Source of the DNA: Streptomyces diastatochromogenes
GTDB taxonomy: Bacteria > Actinomycetota > Actinomycetes > Streptomycetales > Streptomycetaceae
Assembly (NCBI RefSeq): GCF_002242805.1
Contig: NZ_MCGQ01000052.1
Location: 1 to 64,000 of the forward strand
DNA length: 64,000 nucleotides
Direction of reading: 5' to 3'
Shown: positions 42,413 through 50,911 of the stretch, one piece after another
Numbering within the stretch: position 1 is the stretch's first letter
Layout: every line of letters starts with the position of its first letter
Position numbers and translations under genes: made by a program
Notes under the pieces: model-generated
Seen by the model: only the letters and a program-made list of their open reading frames with translations
The model's database searches: none
Told to the model about the DNA's origin: nothing

Positions 42413-43055
42413 CGTCGGCGACGACCACGTGGATGTCCGCCGTGATCTGCGTGTCGGCCTCGTCCGTGGTGACTCCGAGGAGGAAGGCCGTGCGTGTGCC
42501 GTCGACGGTCACCAGGGTCATCTCCAGGCGGGCGGTGCCGTCGTCGCCGTTGCGGATCCGCAGGACGGCCGTGTGGGCGGGCCGGCCGTCCACCTCGGTG
42601 GCGTGCGAGTCCTCCAGGGTGGCCGGCCGGTCGGGGAAGAAGAACTCGGCGTTGGAGCGGGCGGCGCTCTCGGCCGCCCGGCGCAAGTCAGCGCGCGGTA
42701 CGGTCTGCCCGGCCCGGCCGGCCAGCACGGTGCCGCCGCCGGAGGAGGCCGCGCCGGAGGCCCTGCTCATCGTCGAGGAGAAGGCGTCGATCAGGTCCTT
42801 GTCCTTGGCCGCGTCGTGCTTCCACCCTTCCGGGACGGCGTAGGAGAGTCCGGCGCGTGTGTCGGTGACCCGGGGACGGCCCGCCAGCGGATCGCTCTCC
42901 CCGCCCTTGCTCCACCAGGCGGCGGCCACCGCGCACACGGCGACGAGGATCAGTGCCACCGCGCCCACGAGCAGCCGACGGCGCGGCCGGGGCGGTGCGG
43001 GCCGCGGCGGCTGGGCGGGGTACGGGAGCGGGGCGATCGGCGAGGGGCTTGTCAT
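42399..43055 (-). CDS. Single-pass membrane-anchored protein of unknown function
   Basis: The 218-aa protein has a cytoplasmic Pro-rich leader (PAQPPRPAPPRPRRR), one hydrophobic segment (LLVGAVALILVAVCAVAAAW, about 31-50) and an extracellular domain (about 165 residues). That domain contains AGLSYAVPEGWKHDAAKD and ARLEMTLVTVDGTRTAFLLG. It resembles other Streptomyces proteins with a Pro-rich N terminus that face the cell wall. ATG 43055 follows a GAGGGC; an ATG at 43070 is possible. Confidence 0.7.
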   Translation of the reverse strand: MTSPSPIAPLPYPAQPPRPAPPRPRRRLLVGAVALILVAVCAVAAAWWSKGGESDPLAGRPRVTDTRAGLSYAVPEGWKHDAAKDKDLIDAFSSTMSRASGAASSGGGTVLAGRAGQTVPRADLRRAAESAARSNAEFFFPDRPATLEDSHATEVDGRPAHTAVLRIRNGDDGTARLEMTLVTVDGTRTAFLLGVTTDEADTQITADIHVVVADATVA

Positions 43056-43125
43056 GCCCTCAGCCTTCATGATCTCCGGCGGGCGTCGCCTGAGTCGTCG
43101 TACTCATCTGCCCTGCCTGGTTCGC

Positions 43126-43632
43126 CTACGACGTCTCCTGCGTTTCCCGCACACCGAACAGGGCGGGCCCCACGGTCAGGATCCCGTCGCTCAGTGGCCG
43201 GCAGCGCACTCCCCCGCCGGCGCGCAGTGCCCGCTGCGCTCCCGGCCCCAGCGTGGTGTCCATCCAGGCGCAGGGTCTGGCCGCGCTGCGTACCTCCAGG
43301 TCCACGGGTCCGGTGCCGCAGTCGAGGAAGACCGTCGACCCGATGTACGCGTCGATGTCCACGCCGCGCAGCAGGACGTTACGGCGCGTGCGCAGCAGGT
43401 CCGCCTCGCCCTGGCCCGGCTGCGGCAGGCGTTCTACGGCCATGAGGGTGATCGAGGCGTTGCGGTGGGCGGGGTGGTTGAAGTACCGGTCTCCGACGAT
43501 GCCCAGCCCCGCGCGGACCTCGGCGGTCGTCACCAGTTCGTCGGGCGGCAGCTCGGGCTGTCCGTCGCCCGGTCGGCCCGCGAACCGGTGCACCGGCGAG
43601 ACCAGCAGCTGAACGATTTCCACATGTGGCAC
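43126..43632 (-). CDS. MOSC domain protein
   Basis: The 168-aa protein has the MOSC (molybdenum cofactor sulfurase C-terminal) pattern: VEIVQLLVSPVHRFAGRP, AGLGIVGDRYFNHPAHRNA and the conserved Cys in RSAARPCAWMD. Such stand-alone domains handle sulfur or bind the molybdenum cofactor in reductions of N-hydroxylated compounds. It lies alone with its own promoter region. Confidence 0.85.
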   Translation of the reverse strand: MPHVEIVQLLVSPVHRFAGRPGDGQPELPPDELVTTAEVRAGLGIVGDRYFNHPAHRNASITLMAVERLPQPGQGEADLLRTRRNVLLRGVDIDAYIGSTVFLDCGTGPVDLEVRSAARPCAWMDTTLGPGAQRALRAGGGVRCRPLSDGILTVGPALFGVRETQETS

Positions 43633-43753
43633 GCCCTGAGCCTAATTCCTTGCTACCCACACTCGGCAGGAGCCTGTGCCGGACAGTTCGAGCAGGAGAT
43701 TCGGAAATCGCCGTGAGATATCGCGGTGCGATGGAAAACCCCCGGTACACGGA

Positions 43754-44707
43754 TTACTTCGCCGAGGCGGAAGTCGTGTCCGACCGATGCTGCAGCAACC
43801 GAACAGTCTGGACGGCCAGTTGGTCGCGGATCCGCTGAACGAGGTTCTGCCACTGGCGACTGAATCCCGGCGAGTGCTCCAGCACGTCCCACAGCGGGCT
43901 CAGCACGGGCTCCACGTGTGAGCGCGGCATCCACAGATGCAGCAGGTGGTCGACGGCCGGGAGAGCCAGGCCGCCTCTGGTCACCAAGTGCACGACCGTC
44001 GTGAGCAGCCAGTCGTGCAGGGCGAGATCCTCGCACAGGCCCGCCGCCGCGGCGGCGGGGACGGCCTCCGGCAGCCGTAGCTCCACGGTGCGCAGCCCGT
44101 CCTCGCCCAAGGCGAAGCGCTCCAGGGACGGTCCCTCGTCGGCGGGGCCTCGTCGAGCGACCCAGCGAAGGTCCGTGCGCCGGGACTTCAACGGCACCGT
44201 GCGGTCGAGGAGCGGATGGCGCATCAACCGCGACAGCAGGCCTTCGGAGATCATCCCGAGATCCAGCTCGCCGCGCCCGGGGCCGCGCAGAACACCTTCC
44301 GCGGTGGCCTGTTCGGGCAGCTTCCCCACAGGTTCGACCAGGCCCGGTCGGACGAGGTAGTGACCCCAGGGGCGGCGCGTCTCGGGGCCGGTGGCCGGGG
44401 CGCCGAAGTAGGCGCCGGCTTGCAGAACACGGCCCCCGGTGAGTGCGGCACGGGCGATGACGGTACCGACGGCCCGGATGTCGGCGCCGTTGGAGGTGGG
44501 AAGCCGGCAGTCCACTCCGGTCAGGACCTCCGGGGAGAGGGCGTACATGATGGGCCGTTCGGAGACCAGGACGGGTTCGTCGGCGCGCAGCCTCAGCAGT
44601 TGGGCGGCGGCCCGGCCGTCCAGCGCATGGGACGACGGCAGCAGGCAGGTACGCACCTCACCACAGGCGAGGACCGGCCGCGCGGGTCGCCCGAGAGCCG
44701 TCGCCAT
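43754..44707 (-). CDS. SCO2521 family protein (function unknown)
   Basis: The 317-aa soluble protein is the last gene of a conserved actinobacterial five-gene set. It has no signal, membrane segment or catalytic motif that I can name. Recurring features are PVLACGEVRTCLLPSSHALDG, RPWGHYLVRPGLVEPVGKL and ALPAVDHLLHLWMPRSHVEP. It starts 1 bp after the SCO2522-type gene ends, so the two are translated together. Assignment rests on order and overall resemblance. Confidence 0.75.
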   Translation of the reverse strand: MATALGRPARPVLACGEVRTCLLPSSHALDGRAAAQLLRLRADEPVLVSERPIMYALSPEVLTGVDCRLPTSNGADIRAVGTVIARAALTGGRVLQAGAYFGAPATGPETRRPWGHYLVRPGLVEPVGKLPEQATAEGVLRGPGRGELDLGMISEGLLSRLMRHPLLDRTVPLKSRRTDLRWVARRGPADEGPSLERFALGEDGLRTVELRLPEAVPAAAAAGLCEDLALHDWLLTTVVHLVTRGGLALPAVDHLLHLWMPRSHVEPVLSPLWDVLEHSPGFSRQWQNLVQRIRDQLAVQTVRLLQHRSDTTSASAK

Positions 44708-44708
44708 C

Positions 44709-45695
44709 TCAGGTTCCCTTGCCGAGACGGCCGTCGACCGGCTCCTCGTAGAAGACGTACGTCGCGCGCTGGGCGACCGCCTCCGGGACCGCGAGCCCCT
44801 CCCGGGCCGAGCGCTCGGCGACCTGCTGCAGCGCCACGGGCGTGACCTGAGTCTGGTCGAGGATGAGCCGTACGGCGTCCTCGACGGCCAGGAAGCGGTT
44901 CGGCATCAGGGTGCAGGTGCGGTAAGCGCTGAAGGCCGCGGCCTGCGGGTTGAGCTGGAGCAGGGGCGGCAGCCGGTCCCAGTCCTGCGGGAAGTCCTCG
45001 CCGTTCCACGGGCGCGGGACCAGCACCGGCTCACCGAGGTGCCGTAACAGCCCGAGCCGGGCCAGCTGCCATACGGCGGCCAGGAACGGGCAGGACCACA
45101 GCCGCCGGCCGTCCTGCTCGGACCACAGCTCGACGTCCATGAAGACGGAGTGGTTGCGGGCCGCGGTCTCCTGCGGCGGCTGCCAGCCTGTGACCTCGCC
45201 CAGGGCGGCGCGCTTGGTGAGGGGAGTGCGCTGCCCGTTGGCGAGCCAGCCGGTCTGGCCGACGGTCGGGCGGCCACCGTGGCTGCCCGGCGGTGGCGAC
45301 TCGACCAGGCGGTGCAGCACGGACTCGGCGATCTCGATCCGGTCGGCGACCGCGCAACCCGACTCGCGGGCCAGGTAATCGATGACGAGGCCCGCTCTCT
45401 CGGCCTCCTTCAGCACCAGCGGGATGAGTTCGGCGGGCGTGGAGAAGCGCGTGAAGTAGTCGTCGATCAGGAAGCAGGTGCTGATGCGTGGCCGCTTGAG
45501 GCCGGTTCGGCGGGCGACGGAGGCACGGGCGGCGTCCGCCCAGACGCGTACCTCGGCGAAGTGCTCGCGCAGCCGCTGCGGACCGGCCTCGAAGTCCTCC
45601 ATGTAGAGGTGGCCCAGCTCCAACGAGAGGTGGGACAGCGGCACGGATTGGGTACGGAACTCCGCAGTGGCCTCCCGGAACACGGCTTCCGACAC
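44709..45695 (-). CDS. SCO2522 family protein (function unknown)
   Basis: The product is about 328 aa, soluble, without recognisable catalytic motifs. Stretches of note are VPLSHLSLELGHLYMEDFEA, RISTCFLIDDYFTRFSTPAE and FSAYRTCTLMPNRFLAVEDA. GTG 45695 is chosen because GAGGGGA lies just upstream and an earlier start at 45761 would overlap the promoter region shared with the divergent acetyltransferase gene. It belongs to the conserved SCO2521-SCO2525 group but is separated here from SCO2523 by a 2.4-kb insertion. Confidence 0.75.
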   Translation of the reverse strand: MSEAVFREATAEFRTQSVPLSHLSLELGHLYMEDFEAGPQRLREHFAEVRVWADAARASVARRTGLKRPRISTCFLIDDYFTRFSTPAELIPLVLKEAERAGLVIDYLARESGCAVADRIEIAESVLHRLVESPPPGSHGGRPTVGQTGWLANGQRTPLTKRAALGEVTGWQPPQETAARNHSVFMDVELWSEQDGRRLWSCPFLAAVWQLARLGLLRHLGEPVLVPRPWNGEDFPQDWDRLPPLLQLNPQAAAFSAYRTCTLMPNRFLAVEDAVRLILDQTQVTPVALQQVAERSAREGLAVPEAVAQRATYVFYEEPVDGRLGKGT

Positions 45696-45802
45696 GGCGC
45701 TCTCCCCTCGGCGGATGGTAAGCAAAAGTACAACTTGGTTAGGAAATAGGCCAGTTGCCATGCATTATGGCCCTCTGTGACACCTCGAACCGAACGAAAC
45801 GG

Positions 45803-47026
45803 ATGGATATGGCTGCATGGTCCACCCGGGCGGCCGATGCCGCCGATCTGGCCGGACTCCGCCTTCTGCTCACCGAGTCGTGTGAGGCCGCGGTCGTCCC
45901 GTCGTCCGCGCTCCTCGCCGAGGCCGTTGACCGCGGGTTGGTCCGGGTGGCCGAATCCGAAGACGAGCTGGTGGGGTGCATCGCCGCGGAGATGCCCTCA
46001 CCAGGGCACGTACGTCTGTCGGTGATCGCGGTCCGGGACCGGATGCGGAGGCAGGGTGTGGCCTCGCGGCTCCTGGCCGAGACGGTGGCGCATTCCTCCC
46101 GGAGACCGAGCGAGCCGCCCCTCATATCCGCCGTCGCGAGGACCGAGGAGACAGCGGTCACCCGCCTCCTGCTGGTGAGCGGCTTCATAGGGACCCGGGT
46201 CATACACACGGGCGGCACGGACGACGCTCTCCACGTCCACTTTCAGTACAAGGCGCGTGTCGAGTACATAGACCCGGATGCTCGGCATCTCGTGCACGTC
46301 CATGCGCGAAAGCAGCTCACGGAGTCGCTGGCACCCTCCGACCACGCGGTGACGGCACTGGTGACACTGGCTGGTGAACCCGCCTTCGAGATCGCCCGGT
46401 TCGAGCAGGACGACCCCGCGACCCTCCAGTCCGGGGAAGCCGCGGCCGGCATAGCGTTCTCCGGTTCCATACTCGCCGCGATCACCTTCCTGCTGGGCTT
46501 CGCCTTCACGTCGAGCCGGTTCCCCGACGACGTGCGTCTGCTTCTCATCGGAGCGACGTTCAGCACGGTGCTCTCCCTGATCGTCTATGCGAGCGCCTCG
46601 GGAGAACTGGCCCGGATCCGCTCGAACGCCTTCGGCAAGATCATGAAGTGGGGGAACGTCCTGTCCGAGTACGGTGGGGTGTTCCCCTTCCTCATCTCAC
46701 TTCCTGTCACCTACGCGCAGGCCAGCGGCGACCCATGGACGACCATGGTCCTGGCCGTCGTGCTCAGCGCCGCCATCGCCTGGTACGAGCACTCCGAGTT
46801 CTCGATCGCCCACCGATTCCGGCGGAGCCGCAACGAGCGCGCCCTGATGCTCATCACGGCGGCCTCGCCGACGGTCGGCTCGGCACTGGTGGCTGCGGAT
46901 GTCACCAGCTGGCCGTGGACCACCGTGCTGACCGCGACGCTCGCGGCCAGGACCTGGCTGTACCTCTTCCGCAGAGGCGCGGAGGCCGACATCGCGGAGC
47001 GCCGGCAGTGGCAGATCAGGGGGTAG
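45803..47026 (+). CDS. GNAT acetyltransferase fused to a multi-pass membrane domain
   Basis: About 407 aa in two parts. The N-terminal 150 residues form a GNAT fold (LVGCIAAEMPSPGHVRLSVI, then AVRDRMRRQGVASRLLAETV with the acetyl-CoA loop RRQGVAS). A linker of about 80 residues leads to four to six hydrophobic segments (IAFSGSILAAITFLLGFAF, LLLIGATFSTVLSLIVYA, PFLISLPVTYAQA, TMVLAVVLSAAIAWYE). It points opposite to the cassette genes on both sides and overlaps the end of the oxidase gene by 11 bp on the other strand. The start could be ATG 45803 or 45809. The acetyl acceptor is unknown. Confidence 0.7.
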   Translation: MDMAAWSTRAADAADLAGLRLLLTESCEAAVVPSSALLAEAVDRGLVRVAESEDELVGCIAAEMPSPGHVRLSVIAVRDRMRRQGVASRLLAETVAHSSRRPSEPPLISAVARTEETAVTRLLLVSGFIGTRVIHTGGTDDALHVHFQYKARVEYIDPDARHLVHVHARKQLTESLAPSDHAVTALVTLAGEPAFEIARFEQDDPATLQSGEAAAGIAFSGSILAAITFLLGFAFTSSRFPDDVRLLLIGATFSTVLSLIVYASASGELARIRSNAFGKIMKWGNVLSEYGGVFPFLISLPVTYAQASGDPWTTMVLAVVLSAAIAWYEHSEFSIAHRFRRSRNERALMLITAASPTVGSALVAADVTSWPWTTVLTATLAARTWLYLFRRGAEADIAERRQWQIRG

Positions 47027-47987
47027 CGCGGGTGGGTCCCACCGCGGTGCGGACCCGCTCCGTGATCTCGCGGGCGCACCCCCAGGACAGGGTCAGCCCG
47101 GCTCCGCCGTGCCCGTAGTTGTGCAGCAGCAGCGTGTCCTCGTGCCGCTCTTCCCCGAGCCGGACCCGCTTCCGCACCGGCCTCAGCCCCACCCGGTGTT
47201 CGAGCACCCGGGCTCCGGCGACCGACGGCTCGACGGCGGCGCAGCGACGGACGATCTCCTGGGCCGCGGCCTGGTCCGGCCGCTGTTCCCAGTTCCCGTG
47301 GTCCGCCGTTCCCCCCAGGACCAGCACGTCGGAGTGGGGATAGAGGTAGATGAGTTCCTCGGCGTCAGGGGTGTCGTCGCAGAAGAAGGACCGGACGCCG
47401 GGGTTCTCCACGACGACGAGCTGGCCGCGCACCGCCTCGACCGAGGCGTCGTCCGCCAGGAACCGGGCCCCGGCACCGGAACAGTTGACCACCACAGGCG
47501 CCTCGCACAGCGCCTCGTCGAGGGTGTTGTAGTGGTGACGGCGCATCCGGCCGCCGGCCCGCGCGAGCCGGCGCACAAGGTAGTCGAGGTAGCGGGGCAT
47601 GTCGACGAGGGGCGCACGATAGCTCCAGCCGACCGCGTACCCCTGACGGAGGTCCTCCGCCGGGCACATGCGCGCCCCCACCAGGCTGCCCCACTCCGGC
47701 ATGTCGCGGGGGATCCTGGATTCGTGGGTCCCTTCCACCAGCTGAATGCCCGTCTGTGCGTCGACGCTCAGCTCGTTGAGTACCGTCAGGGTCTCCCGGC
47801 TCCAGCGCTCGACCATGTCCCTGGGCTCGGCCAGATAGGGGTCCCACATCGCGCCCGCGGCCGCCGAGGTCGTCGCACCGGGCGGCTGATCGGCGTCCAC
47901 CCGGACGTCCATTCCGGACTCCGCCAGGCACACCGCCGTGGTGAGCCCTGCCACTCCGGCACCGATCACCACCGCACTGGCAGCCAC
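47016..47987 (-). CDS. D-amino-acid oxidase family flavoenzyme
   Basis: The 323-aa enzyme starts with the FAD motif SAVVIGAGVAGLTTAVCLAE. It shows DAO-family marks: AGAMWDPYLAEPRDMVERWS, YLYPHSDVLVLGGTADHGN, VGLRPVRKRVRLGEE (substrate-binding Arg) and LHNYGHGGAGLTLSWGCA. It would oxidise a D-amino acid to the keto acid with release of H2O2 and ammonia. GGGAGG supports GTG 47987. It lies inside the SCO2521-SCO2525 set on the same strand, and its 3' end overlaps the acetyltransferase gene. Confidence 0.88.
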   Translation of the reverse strand: MAASAVVIGAGVAGLTTAVCLAESGMDVRVDADQPPGATTSAAAGAMWDPYLAEPRDMVERWSRETLTVLNELSVDAQTGIQLVEGTHESRIPRDMPEWGSLVGARMCPAEDLRQGYAVGWSYRAPLVDMPRYLDYLVRRLARAGGRMRRHHYNTLDEALCEAPVVVNCSGAGARFLADDASVEAVRGQLVVVENPGVRSFFCDDTPDAEELIYLYPHSDVLVLGGTADHGNWEQRPDQAAAQEIVRRCAAVEPSVAGARVLEHRVGLRPVRKRVRLGEERHEDTLLLHNYGHGGAGLTLSWGCAREITERVRTAVGPTRATP

Positions 47988-48106
47988 TGCTCGCCTCCCG
48001 CGTCCGAAACTCCCGGCGCCCGTCCAGGGCAACGTTGTCGCCGGAGAGCTTCGAGACTATCCGAACCGGTGTGCGTGCGCCTGTCACGGTTGCGCCTGCG
48101 CCGCTC

Positions 48107-49018
48107 TCACGCGGGCCCCCAGTACTTGTCGTCGGTGAGCCGGTCGGCCAGCCGACTGAACGCCTCCCAGGTCTCCCTGTTGGCGATCTGGCTGACGAGC
48201 ACATCCTCTTCGGTGATGAGCTGCTCACGCCATTGCAGAACCGGTTCGAGGGGTACGGAACCGAGGATCTGGCTGCAGCCGAGGGCGGAGGCGAGATGCC
48301 TGAGGTCGTCGTCGGCCCTGTGCAGCCACGCCGCCTGGGCGGGCGAGACCTGCGACCACAGCGGTGACGCGGGATCGGGTACTGCGGCCCGGACGAAGCG
48401 GACGGCGGAGCGCAGCGTCTCCTCGTGGTGGCCACGCTGGACGCCCGCGGCGACGATGCCGCGCTCACCGAAGACCAGGCCCGCCGCGGCTGCCACATGC
48501 TGCCGGGTCCAGCGGTGGAAGACCAGCCAGCGGGCCGTGTTCTCCCTCATCTCGGGCTGCGCGGTGGCCTCCAGGACCATGTCGACGGCGTACGAGCGGC
48601 CGGCGCTGAGGTCCACGACGACCAGGTCGAACTCGTAATGGAGCTTCATCAGCAGGTCGGCGCAGAGCCGCACGTGGTCGCCCGTGGTGGCGAACTCTCC
48701 GCCGCTGACGTCGCCGGGCATCAGCACCAGGCGGCCGGCGCCGGATGGCCGGTCGCGCAGCACCTGGTGCTCGGTCCTGGCCCAGACGTCGATGCGTTCC
48801 GGCTCCGTGACCTCCCCCATGAGATAGGAGTGCAGGTCGCGGTCCTCGACAGCCCGGCGGGCGTCGGCCACGTCGAAGACGGCCGAGGCGGTGGGCGAGC
48901 CGAAGTCGAAGTCCAGGTAGCAGACGTCGTCCCCGGCCAGCGCCCGGTGGTAGGCGAGGTTGGCGCTGGTGACGGAGCGGCAGGCGCCTCCCTTGTCGGA
49001 GGCGGCGAAGGTCAGCAC
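48107..49018 (-). CDS. SCO2523 family variant P-loop protein
   Basis: The 303-aa protein looks like a MinD/ParA-type ATPase with a changed P-loop: SDKGGACRSVTSANLAYHRA has KGGACRS (residues 9-15) where KGGxGK(S/T) is standard. The usual second Lys is replaced by Arg, and a Cys sits in the loop. DFDFGSPTAS and LVVVDLSAGRSYAVDMVLEA match the downstream switch elements. ATP binding is possible but weakened, so it may work as a sensor or scaffold. It starts 4 bp after the SCO2524-type gene. Confidence 0.82.
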   Translation of the reverse strand: MLTFAASDKGGACRSVTSANLAYHRALAGDDVCYLDFDFGSPTASAVFDVADARRAVEDRDLHSYLMGEVTEPERIDVWARTEHQVLRDRPSGAGRLVLMPGDVSGGEFATTGDHVRLCADLLMKLHYEFDLVVVDLSAGRSYAVDMVLEATAQPEMRENTARWLVFHRWTRQHVAAAAGLVFGERGIVAAGVQRGHHEETLRSAVRFVRAAVPDPASPLWSQVSPAQAAWLHRADDDLRHLASALGCSQILGSVPLEPVLQWREQLITEEDVLVSQIANRETWEAFSRLADRLTDDKYWGPA

Positions 49019-49022
49019 GGTG

Positions 49023-50873
49023 TCACCGTCCCCGGGTCGCGGCCTCGCGGGCCCGGGCGAGCGCGTCGAGCTGTCCCAGAACGTCGAGCGCCAACGCGTA
49101 GGCGGTACCCGGCTGTTGGTCCAGGAGACGGCGGGCGCGGCGCAGCTTGAGCTCGATGTTCCTCAGTTCCATCCCGTGCCGGCTGCCGTCCACGGGGGCG
49201 GACTCCATCTGTTCGCTGCCCAGGAGATGGCCTGCCTCGCTGAGCAACGCGCCTGCCAGCTCGGTGATTTCGAGGCTGCGGATCGGTGGCTGCCGGTACA
49301 TCCGGTGGGCCTGGACCATCACCTCGACGACCCCCTCGGTGATGGTCCACGACACCGGCACCCGGCGCTCGGGGATCTCCGCCCCGGGATAGGCGCCGTG
49401 CACGTCGTCCCACAGGCCGGTCCCCTCGCCCTCCCCGATCCGGCGGCACCACAGGTGGTCGAAGACCTCCTCGGCGAGTCCGAGCAGCCGGTCGTGCGAG
49501 GCGAGGTTGCGCGAGAGCGTGCACAGCTGGATGGTCCGCTTCAGCAGCTGCGCCGAGAAGTCGGTCAAGGACCAGGTCATAGGAGGACCGAGCCGCTCGC
49601 CGCCCGGCAACGGCAGGCGGACGCCCACGTTGTGCAGCCGGTGGACCATGGGGTCGTCGCGCGTCATCCGGCTGGTGATGCGGCCGCGTTCGGCGAGGCG
49701 TTCCATGACGCTGACGGTGCGGGCCAGGTCGTCGTCGGTGGCCCGGCGCCGCATCAGGTCGTGGACGAGGATGGCGGCGACGGAGAGGGAGAAGTACTCG
49801 GACCCCAGCTCCTGTCCCGACGTACGCCAGGGGATGTCCTCCAAGGGCCAGCGGTCGGAGTCGAAGCGGGCGACGCCGGACCAGTACCGCTGGGTCAGCT
49901 CCCACCGCAGCCGGAGCGCCTCGGCGAGCCTCTGCTGTTCGGTGCTGAGCAGGCCCAGGGTGAGGGTGCGCTCGGAGAACAGGTCCTCGATACCGTCGAG
50001 GGCGACCACGGTGAAGTACAGGTACGGCACCGGGGCGGCGACACCGTCGGGCTGCGGCCCGACGGGTTCGTCGATCTCGACCTCGGGGGCGTCCCTCACC
50101 AGGCTCCACGCCCAGCCGCACTCGAAGAGCTGGTTCTCGTCCTTGAGCCCTTCCTCGACGTCGATTCCGAGGGACACGCCCTCGACGATCGCGGCGCGCA
50201 GCGCACGGAAGCGGCTCTGGAACATGCCCAGCACCTGGCGCTGCGACAGCCTTCCCTGGCCGAGGAGTTCGCCGAGGTTACGACCCTGGGGGGAGTCGAT
50301 GTCGAAGGCGTTGACGGCGAAGGAGCGCAGCAAGCTCACCATGGCGGCGGTGAGGCGGTGGCTGGTGTCCGCGCGCAGTTCGGCGATCGTCTCCCGGATG
50401 TCGAGGCGCCTGGTTCTGGTCTCGTAGACCTTGAGGAAGCCGAGCGTGGCCAGGCAGAGGGTGATCGACATGGAGAAGGAGTCGACCACGCCGAGCCGGC
50501 GTTGATCCTCGGTGAGTTCCTCGTTCGAGTCGGCGCAGCCGAAGTAGTAACCCCCGGCGAAGGTGGGCCACTTGTCCTCGCCGGTGTGGGTGCGCATGAA
50601 CTCGGACGCGGCCTTGACGAGGTTGGCCGGCAGGTCGATCCGCCCTCCGGCCTTCTTGAGTGCCTGCTGGACGTCCTGCTGTGTGGTGTCCGGGTCGTCA
50701 AGCCGGAACTCGGGGATCTCCGTGGCCGGGTACAGCAGGCAGAGCAGCCGCTCGGCGTCGGCGACGCTGCTCTTCCCGCCCCACTCGCCCCAGTCCCACT
50801 GCTCCTGCTGGAAGGAGTGGCGCGCGAGGGCGTGCCAGATGTCCAGCAGATTCTGGCGTGGCTTGATCTGCAT
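49023..50873 (-). CDS. SCO2524 family protein (function unknown)
   Basis: This 616-aa largely helical, soluble protein is the largest member of the set. Characteristic segments are IKPRQNLLDIWHALARHSF, GGYYFGCADSNEELTEDQRR, MVSLLRSFAVNAFDIDSPQG and LKLRRARRLLDQQPGTAYA. I see no nucleotide-binding, protease or methyltransferase signature. It is 38 bp after the methyltransferase gene and 4 bp before the P-loop gene, which suggests that the three form one unit. Confidence 0.78.
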   Translation of the reverse strand: MQIKPRQNLLDIWHALARHSFQQEQWDWGEWGGKSSVADAERLLCLLYPATEIPEFRLDDPDTTQQDVQQALKKAGGRIDLPANLVKAASEFMRTHTGEDKWPTFAGGYYFGCADSNEELTEDQRRLGVVDSFSMSITLCLATLGFLKVYETRTRRLDIRETIAELRADTSHRLTAAMVSLLRSFAVNAFDIDSPQGRNLGELLGQGRLSQRQVLGMFQSRFRALRAAIVEGVSLGIDVEEGLKDENQLFECGWAWSLVRDAPEVEIDEPVGPQPDGVAAPVPYLYFTVVALDGIEDLFSERTLTLGLLSTEQQRLAEALRLRWELTQRYWSGVARFDSDRWPLEDIPWRTSGQELGSEYFSLSVAAILVHDLMRRRATDDDLARTVSVMERLAERGRITSRMTRDDPMVHRLHNVGVRLPLPGGERLGPPMTWSLTDFSAQLLKRTIQLCTLSRNLASHDRLLGLAEEVFDHLWCRRIGEGEGTGLWDDVHGAYPGAEIPERRVPVSWTITEGVVEVMVQAHRMYRQPPIRSLEITELAGALLSEAGHLLGSEQMESAPVDGSRHGMELRNIELKLRRARRLLDQQPGTAYALALDVLGQLDALARAREAATRGR

Positions 50874-50911
50874 CCCCTGCCCCTCACGCAGGCCGCACCG
50901 CCGTCAGTTGA

